Assembly (NCBI RefSeq): GCF_017897595.1
Contig: NZ_JAGKIK010000004.1
Span: 186,001 to 250,000, forward strand
Reading direction: 5' to 3'
Source: Aquimarina sp. U1-2
GTDB lineage: Bacteria; Bacteroidota; Bacteroidia; Flavobacteriales; Flavobacteriaceae
DNA length: 64,000 bases
Every line of letters begins with the position of its first letter. Position 1 is the stretch's first letter. Of this stretch, positions 52,290-60,933 are shown piece by piece. The translations under genes were made by a program, and so were the position numbers. The notes below the pieces were generated by a model. The model was not told the origin of the DNA and ran no database searches. It saw only the letters and a program-made list of their open reading frames with translations.

Positions 52290-54191
52290 ATGCATACTTC
52301 GCTAGACATATTAAAAAAGTATTGGGGATATTCTAGTTTTAAACCATTACAAGGTGAAATCATCGATTCGGTTATAGAAGGAGAAGATACTTTTGCGTTA
52401 TTACCGACCGGGGGCGGAAAATCTATCTGCTATCAAATACCGGTTATGATGAAAAAGGGTATTGGCGTAGTGATTTCACCGTTAATCGCATTAATGCAGG
52501 ATCAGGTACATCACCTTCAAAAAAAAGGAATCAAAGCAATTGCCCTTACTAGTGGAATTAAGTACGCTGAATTAGATACCTTATTAGATAATTGTATTTA
52601 TGGAAATTATAAGTTTTTGTATTTGTCTCCAGAGCGGCTTCAGCAAGACATTGTTCAAGAGCGCTTAAAGCAAATGAGTATCAATCTTATTGCTGTTGAT
52701 GAAGCCCACTGCATTTCACAATGGGGTAGTGATTTTAGACCTTCTTATAAAAAAATAAGTGTACTTAGAGAACTTTTTCCCAGCATACCCATGATCGCCT
52801 TAACTGCTTCGGCTACAAAAATAGTAGTGGCAGATATTATAAACGAATTAGAATTATTTCAACCAAAAATCTTCAAACAGTCTTTTTACAGATCTAATCT
52901 TGCATACCGAGTTATACATGCTGGGGATAAACATCATAATATTCTTCAAATACTTGAAAAGCATCCCGGAAGTTCTATTATTTATACCAGAAACAGAAAG
53001 ACTACAATCGAATTGGATGATTTTCTAAATGACCATGGCCACCGCACTACATATTATCATGGTGGTGTTGATGCTAAAGAAAAAACCAAAAGATTTAAAC
53101 AATGGATTACTAATGATATTAGAATCATGGTTGCCACCAATGCTTTTGGGATGGGGGTTGATAAACCTGATGTAAGAACGGTCATACATTATGATATTCC
53201 TGAAAGTATTGAGAGTTATTTTCAGGAAGCAGGAAGAGCAGGAAGAGATGGGAAATTATCACATGCATTTTTATTAAAAAACCAAAATGATCATCAAAGA
53301 TTACACAATCAGTTTATCAAAGTACTGCCTAATATTGAAGCAGTAAAAACCATATATCGTAAACTTTGTAATTATTTTCAGATATCGTATGGCGAAGGCG
53401 AACACACTACCCACGAGTTCGACTTTAATTCATTTTGTAAAACCTACGGTTTTGGCACACTTCTTACCTACAATACGCTTCAATTTTTGGATCGCTGTGA
53501 GGTTATACGATTCACACAACGTTTTAGTCAAAAAAATCATCTTCAAATAATAATTAGTGGTAGTCAAGTATTAAGATTTATAGCGAATAACTCGACTTAC
53601 GAATTGATTATTAAGACTATCTTGAGATCGTACAGCAATATTTTTGACGAAAAGGTTGCTATTAATATTCCTGATCTAGCGTCAAAGACCGATATAGATG
53701 AAAAAGCAATTATCGCAATACTTAATACACTTCAAGAACAAAAAATTCTTGAATTTTCTCATCAATTATCAGATGCTGTACTAATTTTTCTAGTTCCCCG
53801 GGAGGACGAGCGTACTATTAATAAGATCAAACCAATTTTGATCGAACAAAACGAATCTAAGATTAAAAAAGTACAATCCATTTTGAAATTTTCCCGAGAT
53901 CATACGAAATGTAAAAGCAGGCAATTACTTCATTATTTTGGCGAAAAGGATACGTTTGATTGCGAAATCTGCAGTTTTTGCATAGATGCAAAGAATCTTA
54001 ATATTAACAATATTTCCCAAAAACAAGTAGAGACTGATATTATAAAACTGCTTACGGAGCGTAAAATGTCATCAAGAGACTTAACAAAGCAATTACACTA
54101 CCCTGAAAAATTAGTTTTACAGGTCTTACGAAAGATGAATGAGCTTCGAATCATAAAAATTAATCACGATAACAATTATCAAATAGGATAA
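52290..54191 (+). CDS. recQ: ATP-dependent DNA helicase, RecQ family
   Basis: A 633-residue superfamily 2 helicase. Motif I is LLPTGGGKSICYQIP, motif II VDEAHCISQWGSDFRPSY (DEAH), motif VI EAGRAGRDG. A zinc-binding region follows (CKSRQLLHYFGE, then CEICSFC) with a winged helix before it. No HRDC domain is seen at the C-terminus, so this is the shorter RecQ form often found as a second copy in Bacteroidota. It follows the small NTPase gene. Confidence 0.94.
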   Translation: MHTSLDILKKYWGYSSFKPLQGEIIDSVIEGEDTFALLPTGGGKSICYQIPVMMKKGIGVVISPLIALMQDQVHHLQKKGIKAIALTSGIKYAELDTLLDNCIYGNYKFLYLSPERLQQDIVQERLKQMSINLIAVDEAHCISQWGSDFRPSYKKISVLRELFPSIPMIALTASATKIVVADIINELELFQPKIFKQSFYRSNLAYRVIHAGDKHHNILQILEKHPGSSIIYTRNRKTTIELDDFLNDHGHRTTYYHGGVDAKEKTKRFKQWITNDIRIMVATNAFGMGVDKPDVRTVIHYDIPESIESYFQEAGRAGRDGKLSHAFLLKNQNDHQRLHNQFIKVLPNIEAVKTIYRKLCNYFQISYGEGEHTTHEFDFNSFCKTYGFGTLLTYNTLQFLDRCEVIRFTQRFSQKNHLQIIISGSQVLRFIANNSTYELIIKTILRSYSNIFDEKVAINIPDLASKTDIDEKAIIAILNTLQEQKILEFSHQLSDAVLIFLVPREDERTINKIKPILIEQNESKIKKVQSILKFSRDHTKCKSRQLLHYFGEKDTFDCEICSFCIDAKNLNINNISQKQVETDIIKLLTERKMSSRDLTKQLHYPEKLVLQVLRKMNELRIIKINHDNNYQIG

Positions 54192-54202
54192 CGATATATA
54201 AA

Positions 54203-54593
54203 CATATCCTACCGATATGATTAAAATAAGTATATGCGAAAACGAAGTGGTACAATTACTTATTTTCATTGAATTATAAAATTTTTTGATTGTCTGTTAT
54301 TATACCTAAAATTTAACTGAGAAATCATCCTGAATTCATTTCAGGATCTCATGAAGTTTATTTTCAGTACATTGAGATAAGAAGATGAAACGAGTTCAGC
54401 TTGACGCAAACCGTTTAGGTTAAATTACGGATATTCGTTTAAAATTTTAAACAGATGAAACGAATAGTAATAAATTTTAAAAATTAATTTGCAAAAGGGA
54501 ATGTCTAAAATTTTTAATGTGAGAGCGTAGCAGTTACATACGTTCTCAATTTTTAATTATTCCGTTTTCAAACAATTAAAAAGATTTAAACGT
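54203..54593 (+). repeat. leader element, family 2, copy D, before fmt, with nested insertion
   Basis: It begins CATATCCTACCGATATGATT as in copy B and ends AAAAGATTTAAACGT directly before the fmt ATG. A family-3 repeat interrupts it at 54286-54438, between ATAAAATTTT and TTAAAATTTT. The short frame starting at 54455 (MKRIVINFKN, then stop) and the hairpin GAGAGCGTA/TACGTTCTC are present. The copy fills the 402-base gap between recQ and fmt. Confidence 0.82.
54286..54438. repeat. two-hairpin interspersed repeat, family 3, copy 3 (nested)
   Basis: It matches 28636-28789 nearly base for base, from TTGATTGTCTG to GATATTCGT. It lies inside the leader element, whose homologous copy upstream of hutG is uninterrupted; the flanking T/A-rich bases (AAAATTTT and TTAAAATTTT) suggest a short AT target. 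Confidence 0.82.
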
Positions 54594-55541
54594 ATGAAAG
54601 ATTTAAGAATTGTATTTATGGGTACGCCTGATTTTGCTGTAGAAACCTTAAAGGTTATCTTAGAAAATCAATACAATGTCGTAGGTGTAATAACCGCTCC
54701 AGATAGGCCAGCGGGTAGAGGTAGAAAACTAAAAGCCTCTGCAGTCAAAGAATATGCGTTATCAAAAGGTTTAAAAATTCTTCAGCCCACTAATCTAAAA
54801 AACGAAAAATTTATAGAAGAATTAAAAGCTCTAGAACCCACTCTAAATGTAGTTGTTGCCTTTAGAATGCTTCCTAAAATAGTGTGGGGGTTGCCAGCAT
54901 ATGGCACATTTAACTTACATGCTTCTCTACTTCCGGATTACCGAGGCGCTGCACCTATTAACTGGGCAATCATCAATGGAGAAAAAGAGACAGGGGTTAC
55001 CACTTTTTTTATAGATGAAAAAATCGATACAGGTCATATCATTTTACAGGAAAAGGTAACTATCGGTAAAAATGACAATGCAGGGCATTTACATGATGTA
55101 TTAATGAAAGAAGGAGCACAATTGGTAGTACAAACTCTTGAAAGAATCAAAAATGATGATCTTGTAGTACTACCACAATCGAAGGAGGATACCTTTAAAA
55201 CTGCCCCAAAATTAAACCGGGATAATACAAAGATCGACTGGAATCAGAAGCTATCTACCATACATAATCTGATCAGAGGCTTAAGCCCTTATCCCGGAGC
55301 CTGGTCAGAAATGTGTAATAATGGCACAAGTCAAGCTGTAAAAATTTACGAGGCTACACCGTTATATGAAACACACACTTTTGATACAGGAAAAATAATC
55401 ATAGAAAATTCAGTAATCAAAGTGGCTACTGCTGATGGATTTCTAAACGTTAAAAAAATTCAATTACCAGGGAAAAAAGCCATGGAAAGCAAAGCCCTAC
55501 TCAATGGATATACTTTTTTTAGTGATGCCAAAATGAAATAA
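54594..55541 (+). CDS. fmt: methionyl-tRNA formyltransferase
   Basis: Fmt formylates initiator Met-tRNA with 10-formyl-tetrahydrofolate. The 315-residue protein shows RIVFMGTPDFAV, the folate-binding and catalytic segment NLHASLLPDYRGAAPINWAI with the family Asn-His pair, and the C-terminal tRNA-binding domain after TIHNLIRGLSPYPGAW. The start follows immediately after the family-2 leader element. It is a core gene, so its control by a mobile-looking leader is of interest. Confidence 0.96.
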   Translation: MKDLRIVFMGTPDFAVETLKVILENQYNVVGVITAPDRPAGRGRKLKASAVKEYALSKGLKILQPTNLKNEKFIEELKALEPTLNVVVAFRMLPKIVWGLPAYGTFNLHASLLPDYRGAAPINWAIINGEKETGVTTFFIDEKIDTGHIILQEKVTIGKNDNAGHLHDVLMKEGAQLVVQTLERIKNDDLVVLPQSKEDTFKTAPKLNRDNTKIDWNQKLSTIHNLIRGLSPYPGAWSEMCNNGTSQAVKIYEATPLYETHTFDTGKIIIENSVIKVATADGFLNVKKIQLPGKKAMESKALLNGYTFFSDAKMK

Positions 55542-55848
55542 ACTATCTTGGGGGTAAGCCTTTAGAATGTTTAAACCCGGATGACGCATAGAATTACATA
55601 ATGAGGGTTACATCTCGATTGTTAAGTAAAAATTATAGCAAATCAATAAGTAGTTTTACTATTATGTCTAAAACTTTGAACTTAAAAAACACAGTTATAT
55701 CACTTCTAAAATCGGAATGTTTTGGTGTCGAAGAGTTTACCTTTGTTCGGTTCGAGGACAAGATATTTGAAATTCTATTGAAATCACCTTTGTTTATTAA
55801 CAATCGCCCTGAGTTATCAACAAATCCTTGTATTTACTGGGCTAATCC

Positions 55849-55878
55849 TTGCATGAATGATAAATCCGTATAAATTTG
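55849..55878 (+). promoter_or_regulatory. promoter of the HU gene
   Basis: TTG (55849-55851), a 19-base spacer and TAAATTTG (55871-55878) fit the Bacteroidota vegetative promoter exactly. The start of transcription would be about 50 bases upstream of the ATG at 55934. The region 55542-55848 before it shows no convincing gene. Confidence 0.75.
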
Positions 55879-55933
55879 TAAAGCGTTTAACAAAAAGATT
55901 GGTTTAACCAACAATTAATTTAAAAACAGAATT

Positions 55934-56206
55934 ATGAACAAAACAGAATTAATCGATGCAATGGCAGCTGACGCTGGAATCACTAAAGCAGCGGCTAAAA
56001 AAGCTTTAGAATCTTTCTTAGGAAACGTAGAAGGAGCTCTAAAAAAAGGTAATCGTGTTTCTTTAGTCGGATTTGGATCTTGGTCAGTTTCTAAAAGAGC
56101 TGCAAGAGAAGGTAGAAACCCTCAAACTGGGAAAACTATCAAAATCGCTGCGAAAAACGTTGTTAAGTTTAAGGCTGGTGCAGATTTATCTAGTTCGGTA
56201 AACTAA
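55934..56206 (+). CDS. hup: HU-family DNA-binding protein
   Basis: A 90-residue histone-like protein: MNKTELIDAMAADAGITKAAAKKALESFL at the N-terminus, the GFGSWSVSKRAAREGRNPQTG arm that inserts in the minor groove, and the basic C-terminal strand. HU bends and compacts DNA. It has its own promoter and terminator, so it is a strong single-gene unit. Confidence 0.97.
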   Translation: MNKTELIDAMAADAGITKAAAKKALESFLGNVEGALKKGNRVSLVGFGSWSVSKRAAREGRNPQTGKTIKIAAKNVVKFKAGADLSSSVN

Positions 56207-56231
56207 TCAGTTCGTTTCGATATTAAAGTAC

Positions 56232-56257
56232 AAGCTCCTGGTTTCAGGAGCTTTTTT
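56232..56257 (+). terminator. intrinsic terminator of hup
   Basis: AAGCTCCTG pairs with CAGGAGCTT around a GTTT loop and is followed by a run of T to 56258. It lies 26 bases past the hup stop. Confidence 0.9.
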
Positions 56258-56289
56258 TATGGTTTTAACACAAAAAAAACATGACTTCT

Positions 56290-56319
56290 TTGATTATTAG
56301 AAATATTTAATTAGATTTA
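56290..56319 (+). promoter_or_regulatory. candidate promoter of yqgE
   Basis: TTG (56290-56292), 19 bases, TAGATTTA (56312-56319): one mismatch to TTG-N19-TAnnTTTG. Transcription would start at about 56326, directly before the structured leader at 56333-56421. Confidence 0.5.
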
Positions 56320-56332
56320 AATTAGTAAATTA

Positions 56333-56421
56333 CCTCGGGGCCAGTCCACGAGGCATTCGTTGAAAACAGTTTTTCAATTTCGAGGCAAACCTTAGGGTGG
56401 TATACTCTTTGGCGGTGCCAA
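56333..56421 (+). promoter_or_regulatory. structured 5' leader of yqgE
   Basis: Three hairpins can be drawn: CCTCG (56333-56337)/CGAGG (56349-56353), TTGAAAA (56360-56366)/TTTTTCAA (56370-56377), and TTGGC (56409-56413)/GCCAA (56417-56421). A second CGAGG at 56381-56385 could pair with the same CCTCG, so two alternative folds are possible. The third hairpin ends 13 bases before the ATG. It may be a regulatory leader or a degenerate intergenic repeat; no known riboswitch class is recognised. Confidence 0.4.
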
Positions 56422-56434
56422 TCAAAACCATTAC

Positions 56435-56995
56435 ATGATTTCACTTCAACCCTCTAAAGGACATTTGTTGATTGCTGAGCCTTCTATAATTGGTGATGTA
56501 TCTTTTAATCGCTCTGTCGTTTTACTTGCCGACCATAGCGAACAAGGATCTATTGGTTTTATTATGAACAAACCATTAGATTATTTTTTAGCCGATCTCG
56601 TTCCAGAAATTACATCAGAGTTTAAGATATATAATGGCGGACCTGTAGAACAGGATAATTTATATTTTATTCATAAGGTTCCTGATTTAATTCCGAATAG
56701 CGTTGAAATTTCAGGAGGTATTTATTGGGGTGGGGATTTTACAGTCGTCTCTGAACTTATATCTCAAAAGAAGATAACCCCTAATGAAATTCGTTTTTTT
56801 CTGGGCTATTCTGGCTGGGATTCAAAACAACTTAATCAAGAACTTGAAGCAAATTCGTGGGTGATCGTTGAAAATAATTACAAAAAGAATATTTTCGGAA
56901 AATCCTATGATACCTTTTGGAAAGAAAAAATGATTGAACTTGGTGGAGACTATGTACTTTGGTCGAATGCCCCTGAAAATCCTACTTACAATTAG
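56435..56995 (+). CDS. yqgE: YqgE/AlgH family protein
   Basis: A 186-residue protein of the UPF0301 family: GHLLIAEPSIIGDVSFNRSVVLLADHSEQGSIGFIMNKPL is the hallmark N-terminus, followed by YNGGPVEQDNLYFIHK and the FLGYSGWDSKQLNQEL segment. The molecular function is not established. Its stop codon overlaps the convergent pabC-like gene by two bases. Confidence 0.93.
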   Translation: MISLQPSKGHLLIAEPSIIGDVSFNRSVVLLADHSEQGSIGFIMNKPLDYFLADLVPEITSEFKIYNGGPVEQDNLYFIHKVPDLIPNSVEISGGIYWGGDFTVVSELISQKKITPNEIRFFLGYSGWDSKQLNQELEANSWVIVENNYKKNIFGKSYDTFWKEKMIELGGDYVLWSNAPENPTYN

Positions 56996-57840
56996 TTTCC
57001 TAATCTGACTTTTGTATTTAAAATTCCCAATACTCTTTTGCTAGTGGCATTGTTATATTCTTTCTTTCTAAACTTATGAATGGGTTGAATTCCCTGAATC
57101 ACGTTGGTAATAAATAATTCGTCGGCTTTTTGTAATTCGAAAGGAGAAATAGAAGCTTCTTGTACTTCATATTCAGATATATTTTTTAAAATTCTTAAAA
57201 GCTGAGTTCTCAATACACCTTTAAGACAACCATCTGAGATTGGTGGTGTTTTTATCACCTTTCCTTTTACCAAGAATAAATTACCGTTTAATGCTTCAAT
57301 AATCATTTTATTAGCGTTCATTAATAAACAATTATCAAAACCATTTTCCTTTGCAAAAATACCCGCCAAAACATTGACCACCTTATTGTTTGTTTTTAAG
57401 GTAGAAATCAAATCGGCAGCAATATAATGATCTTTAAAAAGTGATACTTCGTAAGGAGTGTCATTTATCGTATAAAAATTAGATGGTAAGTGTGATGCAG
57501 TAATGGCATATGCTACCTCGTTAGAGGTAGGTGTATACAATCCTTTTGCAACTCTATGCACCATAAGTTTCACGCGAACCGAAGCATCAGAAAGATGGTT
57601 TCTTTCGATAAGATTCAAAATTTCTTGCTCCAAAAATTCTGGCGTAAATTGCATGGGAATTTCCATTCTCAAAATGCGCATTGAGGCCATTAGCCTAAAA
57701 TAATGATCTTCCCAAAATAAAATTTGCTTCGCATTAACTCTAATCGTTTCGAATAAGGCATCTCCATAAGCATATCCGCGATTATCTATATGAAAGTGTG
57801 CTTTGTCGTTTTCTAGTAGTATTCCGTTACTATTAATCAT
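56992..57840 (-). CDS. PLP-dependent aminotransferase class IV (aminodeoxychorismate lyase type)
   Basis: A 282-residue fold-type IV enzyme. RGYAYGDALFETIRVNAKQILFWEDHYFRL is the typical N-terminus; the PLP lysine is in STLKTNNKVVNVLAG; NANKMIIEALNGNLFLVK and SDGCLKGVLRTQLL follow. The family holds PabC (4-amino-4-deoxychorismate lyase) and branched-chain and D-amino-acid aminotransferases. The length and the single-gene context favour PabC, which makes p-aminobenzoate for folate, but sequence alone does not settle it. Confidence 0.85.
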   Translation of the reverse strand: MINSNGILLENDKAHFHIDNRGYAYGDALFETIRVNAKQILFWEDHYFRLMASMRILRMEIPMQFTPEFLEQEILNLIERNHLSDASVRVKLMVHRVAKGLYTPTSNEVAYAITASHLPSNFYTINDTPYEVSLFKDHYIAADLISTLKTNNKVVNVLAGIFAKENGFDNCLLMNANKMIIEALNGNLFLVKGKVIKTPPISDGCLKGVLRTQLLRILKNISEYEVQEASISPFELQKADELFITNVIQGIQPIHKFRKKEYNNATSKRVLGILNTKVRLGN

Positions 57841-57848
57841 AAAAAATA

Positions 57849-57870
57849 CCTGTAAAAAAGCGCTTACAGG
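57849..57870 (-). terminator. hairpin between the START-like and pabC-like genes
   Basis: CCTGTAA (57849-57855) and TTACAGG (57864-57870) form a perfect seven-pair stem with an 8-base loop, 29 bases past the START-like stop and 9 before the pabC-like start on the minus strand. A TATTTTTT run follows, so it may partly terminate or attenuate transcription between the two genes. Confidence 0.45.
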
Positions 57871-57898
57871 AAATAAAATTAAAATTTAAAAGAAGAAT

Positions 57899-58291
57899 TT
57901 ACGCCGAACCTAGTACATGTTTAAGATTGCTTATCATATTATCCCAAAGCATTTTATTCTCGTCTATCTCGTCATCATCAGAATAGTCTGTTACCATAAG
58001 CGATACATCTTTGGTGATTTCATCTACTTGAATACGCATTTCAAAAAAATAATCATTTCCTTCCTCCTCATCTTCAACCCATCTAAATTTGATACGCTCA
58101 CCACTTTTCTTACTCAATAGTTTTGCTTCCTCTTCAGAATCATCCCAGATAAATGTAAAGAGTTCTCCTCTTGAATTTACGTTATCTGCAAACCACTCTG
58201 AAAGTCCAGAAGGTGTAGAAATATATTGATATAATAGTTGTGGTGATGATTGTACCACAAATTCAAGTTCATATTTTGTTTTTTCAGACAT
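57899..58291 (-). CDS. START-like/AHSA1-type protein
   Basis: A 130-residue acidic protein of the SRPBCC fold. YELEFVVQSSPQLLYQYISTPSGLSEWFADNVN is characteristic of the START-like family of Bacteroidota, and the last third is strongly acidic (TDYSDDDEIDE) before a terminal amphipathic helix. No ligand is known. It is encoded just upstream of the pabC-like gene, an order common in Flavobacteriia. Confidence 0.87.
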   Translation of the reverse strand: MSEKTKYELEFVVQSSPQLLYQYISTPSGLSEWFADNVNSRGELFTFIWDDSEEEAKLLSKKSGERIKFRWVEDEEEGNDYFFEMRIQVDEITKDVSLMVTDYSDDDEIDENKMLWDNMISNLKHVLGSA

Positions 58292-58376
58292 ATTATTAAT
58301 TGTTGATAAGCCAATATATAGATTAATTGTCGACTTTAAAAGGACATTGAAAAAAAAATTAATTCTACTTTATTGT

Positions 58377-58406
58377 TTGTGCCATTGTATTTTGTTTTTA
58401 TATTTG
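58377..58406 (+). promoter_or_regulatory. promoter of the tRNA-Met gene
   Basis: TTG (58377-58379), 19 bases and TATATTTG (58399-58406) match the Bacteroidota promoter perfectly; the start would be at about 58413, 27 bases before the tRNA. Confidence 0.75.
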
Positions 58407-58439
58407 CACCCGCATTTATTATTAATGTAGCATCTATTT

Positions 58440-58513
58440 GGCGAGGTAGCTCAGCTGGTTAGAGCGTTGGATTCATAACCCAGAGGTCGGGGGATCGTGC
58501 CCCCCCCTCGCTA
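58440..58513 (+). tRNA. tRNA-Met (anticodon CAT)
   Basis: All arms fold: acceptor GGCGAGG/CCTCGCT, D stem GCTC/GAGC, anticodon loop TTCATAA, a 5-base variable loop and a T stem of five G-C pairs (GGGGG/CCCCC). The acceptor begins with a G-T wobble. The elongator type is suggested because the anticodon stem lacks the three G-C pairs of initiator tRNA. Two oddities are an A-C mismatch closing the anticodon loop, and a T loop ATCGTGC in which A54 and T58 are swapped from the usual T54 and A58. CCA is not encoded. Confidence 0.93.
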
Positions 58514-58536
58514 CGGTAAAAATAATATATGTTAGA

Positions 58537-58569
58537 CAAAAAAAGGGTTGCTAAATGCAACCTTTTTTT
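58537..58569 (+). terminator. intrinsic terminator after tRNA-Met
   Basis: GGTTGC pairs with GCAACC around TAAAT, with flanking A and T runs extending the stem; seven T close it. It is 24 bases after the tRNA. Nothing else of note lies between it and 58706. Confidence 0.85.
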
Positions 58570-58706
58570 ATTAGTACTATCAAAAGAATTTACTACCCCA
58601 GGATATGCCGAAAAACTTAAAATGTGTCTAACGAATGCCTCATAAACTTACTAAGCAGCAGTTTACTTTATTCGTCAAACACTTCTTTACTTTTTACTAT
58701 CCTAAA

Positions 58707-59219
58707 TTACATTTTGGCAGAAAGAGCATTGATTTGTTTGGATTTAACTTCCATATATTGACTTAGCTTTTCGATTTCTTCACCGGGAAGAATGCTCATC
58801 AAACGGTTATATTGCCTAGAGAGATCACTACTTGCATTACTTAGCTTTAAAAAAGAGTCCATATCATTGGCCTCTACTGCTTTTTTGTAATTGGCAACAT
58901 ATCGTTCGTAATCTTTAATATACTTTTTTGCATAACTATTACTCGTTCTTTCAAACGTTCCGGGAATACGTATTACTGCATCATCTTTTGCCGTTTTTCT
59001 TTTGGTATTATTTTTCTTTTTCTTTTTTGTGTACGACTTCTTTTTCTTTTTAGTTGATGCATTTTTAATAACCACTCCCTTATTTTCTCCCTCAACATAG
59101 GTTGAATCCACAGGATATTCTACGGCCTCAAAATTTGTAGCTTTAGGATCTTTTTTACACGAAAAAAATAAAAGAAGTACTACTGTACTTAAAAAAGGAA
59201 TACCGATGTTCTTTATCAT
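58707..59219 (-). CDS. Lys-rich lipoprotein, unknown function
   Basis: I choose ATG 59219, which opens a lipoprotein signal (MIKNIGIPFLSTVVLLLFFSC) with the lipidated Cys at residue 21; the upstream in-frame start at 59252 adds 11 residues that would spoil it. The mature protein of about 150 residues has a very basic stretch of Lys and Thr (KKKKKSYTKKKKKN) at about 57-75 and then a helical C-terminal domain (RYVANYKKAVEANDMDSFLKLSNASS). The basic segment could bind peptidoglycan or nucleic acid. No family is recognised. Confidence 0.78.
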   Translation of the reverse strand: MIKNIGIPFLSTVVLLLFFSCKKDPKATNFEAVEYPVDSTYVEGENKGVVIKNASTKKKKKSYTKKKKKNNTKRKTAKDDAVIRIPGTFERTSNSYAKKYIKDYERYVANYKKAVEANDMDSFLKLSNASSDLSRQYNRLMSILPGEEIEKLSQYMEVKSKQINALSAKM

Positions 59220-59301
59220 AATTTCAATTTTCAAAAAACTAATTGTTATCAATTACCTATTTTGATGATGTGTGCTTTTTTTGCCTTAATTTACTAAAAT
59301 A

Positions 59302-60672
59302 TTATCGTAATACCACTTTTAATTCTTCAAAATCCATTTCTTTTTGTTCTCCATCCCTCATATTTTTTACAGTGAATGTATTTTTATCAATTTCTGAAGT
59401 ACCTACCATAACGACAAATTCGATACCCCTTTTATCGGCATATCCCATTTGTTTTTTCATTTTGGCCTGGTCGGGGTATAATTCTGCTACAATGCTTTCA
59501 TCCCTTAGTCTATTTATAGCTGTAAGAGCATACATTGCTTCCTTTTCACCAAAATTTATAAATAGGGCTTTGGTTTGAAGGGCTACCGTTTTTGGAAAAA
59601 GATCAAGTTCTTCTAGTACAAGATAAATTCTATCTAATCCAAAAGAAATCCCTATACCGCTAACATTATTTAACCCGAAAATACTGGTCAAATCATCATA
59701 TCGACCACCGCCACCTATAGAACCAATGCTTACCTTTTTTGGAGCAGCTACTTCATAAATAGCTCCTGTGTAATAATTTAGCCCTCTTGCCAGCGTAACA
59801 TCTAAATCAAGAGAAACAGTTTGTAAAGGCATCTTTTCTATAGAATGAATTACAAATTCTAATTCCTCTACACCACGCATTCCTTCTTCAGAGGAGTTCA
59901 GCAGGGTTTTTAAGCTTTCTATTTTTTCTGATGTTGTTCCTTTAAAATTAAAAAGCGGCTGTACTCGTTCTAGGGCAGATTTGGCGATTCCTTTTTCAAG
60001 CATTTCTTTTTTTACTCCTGCTTCTCCAATTTTATCAAGCTTGTCGAGAGCAACCGTAAAATCAATAAGTTGATCTTTTGCCCCTATTACTTCGGCAATT
60101 CCGGATAATATTTTACGATTATTGATTTTAACAGTTACACCAGGAAGCTGAAGTTTGGTAAATACTCGATCGTACAAATGCACAAAATCTACCTCTTGCC
60201 ACAAGGAAGTACTTCCAACAACATCTGCATCGCATTGATAAAACTCTCTAAACCTCCCCTTTTGAGGTCGATCTGCCCTCCATACCGGTTGAATTTGATA
60301 TCGTTTAAAAGGAAAAACTATATCATTTTGATGCTGCACTACATATCTTGCAAAGGGAACGGTCAAATCGTAACGAAGCGCTTTTTCACTAATCTTATGG
60401 GTTATTTTTGCACTATCTTTACTATTAAATACTACATCATCTACCTTTTTTAAGTAGTCGCCACTATTTAATATTTTAAATATGAGTCGATCTCCTTCCT
60501 CACCATATTTCCCCAGCAATGTTTCACTATTTTCAAAACTTGGTGTTTCGATAGGACGAAAACCAAATAACTCAAATTGTTCTTTTATAGTATCAATTAT
60601 GTAATTTCTTTTTGCTACTTCTACAGGCGAAAAATCTCGGGTTCCTTTAGGCAATGATGGTTTTTGTGCCAT
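59302..60672 (-). CDS. hisS: histidyl-tRNA synthetase
   Basis: HisS charges tRNA-His. The 456-residue class II enzyme has motif 1 around [16 protein letters not shown]-like sequence, motif 2 [16 protein letters not shown]-type (here [15 protein letters not shown]), the histidine-specific [14 protein letters not shown], and motif 3 [16 protein letters not shown]. The C-terminal anticodon-binding domain begins near 370. Start and length are as expected. Confidence 0.96.
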   Translation of the reverse strand: MAQKPSLPKGTRDFSPVEVAKRNYIIDTIKEQFELFGFRPIETPSFENSETLLGKYGEEGDRLIFKILNSGDYLKKVDDVVFNSKDSAKITHKISEKALRYDLTVPFARYVVQHQNDIVFPFKRYQIQPVWRADRPQKGRFREFYQCDADVVGSTSLWQEVDFVHLYDRVFTKLQLPGVTVKINNRKILSGIAEVIGAKDQLIDFTVALDKLDKIGEAGVKKEMLEKGIAKSALERVQPLFNFKGTTSEKIESLKTLLNSSEEGMRGVEELEFVIHSIEKMPLQTVSLDLDVTLARGLNYYTGAIYEVAAPKKVSIGSIGGGGRYDDLTSIFGLNNVSGIGISFGLDRIYLVLEELDLFPKTVALQTKALFINFGEKEAMYALTAINRLRDESIVAELYPDQAKMKKQMGYADKRGIEFVVMVGTSEIDKNTFTVKNMRDGEQKEMDFEELKVVLR

Positions 60673-60860
60673 TTTAAAAAATTTATAGGTTTAGGTTTTT
60701 CAATTTCAGGACGTGACAGGCTATATATACAATGAACCTTTAAGTTGAAATTCAAAACCAATAAGGCTGCAAATATCCTAAAAAAAGTACAAAGACATTT
60801 CGAGCCCCCAAAAAAATATCGAATTTTAAGTAACTTTAGAAACTATAAAGCGTCTTACTA

Positions 60861-60906
60861 TACCAGTTCTGCTTTTTATTAGAGCAATTTTAAAGTGGAA
60901 GTGGTA
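60861..60906. repeat. MITE-like folded repeat, family 1, copy 3 (internally deleted)
   Basis: Only the inverted ends remain (TACCAGTTCTGCTTTT on the left, TTTTAAAGTGGAAGTGGTA on the right), with GAGCAA between, for a total of 46 bases. It ends 27 bases before the true start of the ABC permease and would supply the extra codons of a longer in-frame start. Confidence 0.75.
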
Positions 60907-60933
60907 TTATACAATCAAACAAAGAAAACTCTC

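Noticed and set aside
55601-55873. 90-codon frame between fmt and hup
   Set aside because: It contains the complete -33/-7 promoter of hup at its 3' end, its composition is unlike the neighbouring proteins (for example NPCIYWANPCMND), and it has no recognisable domain. I treat it as chance.
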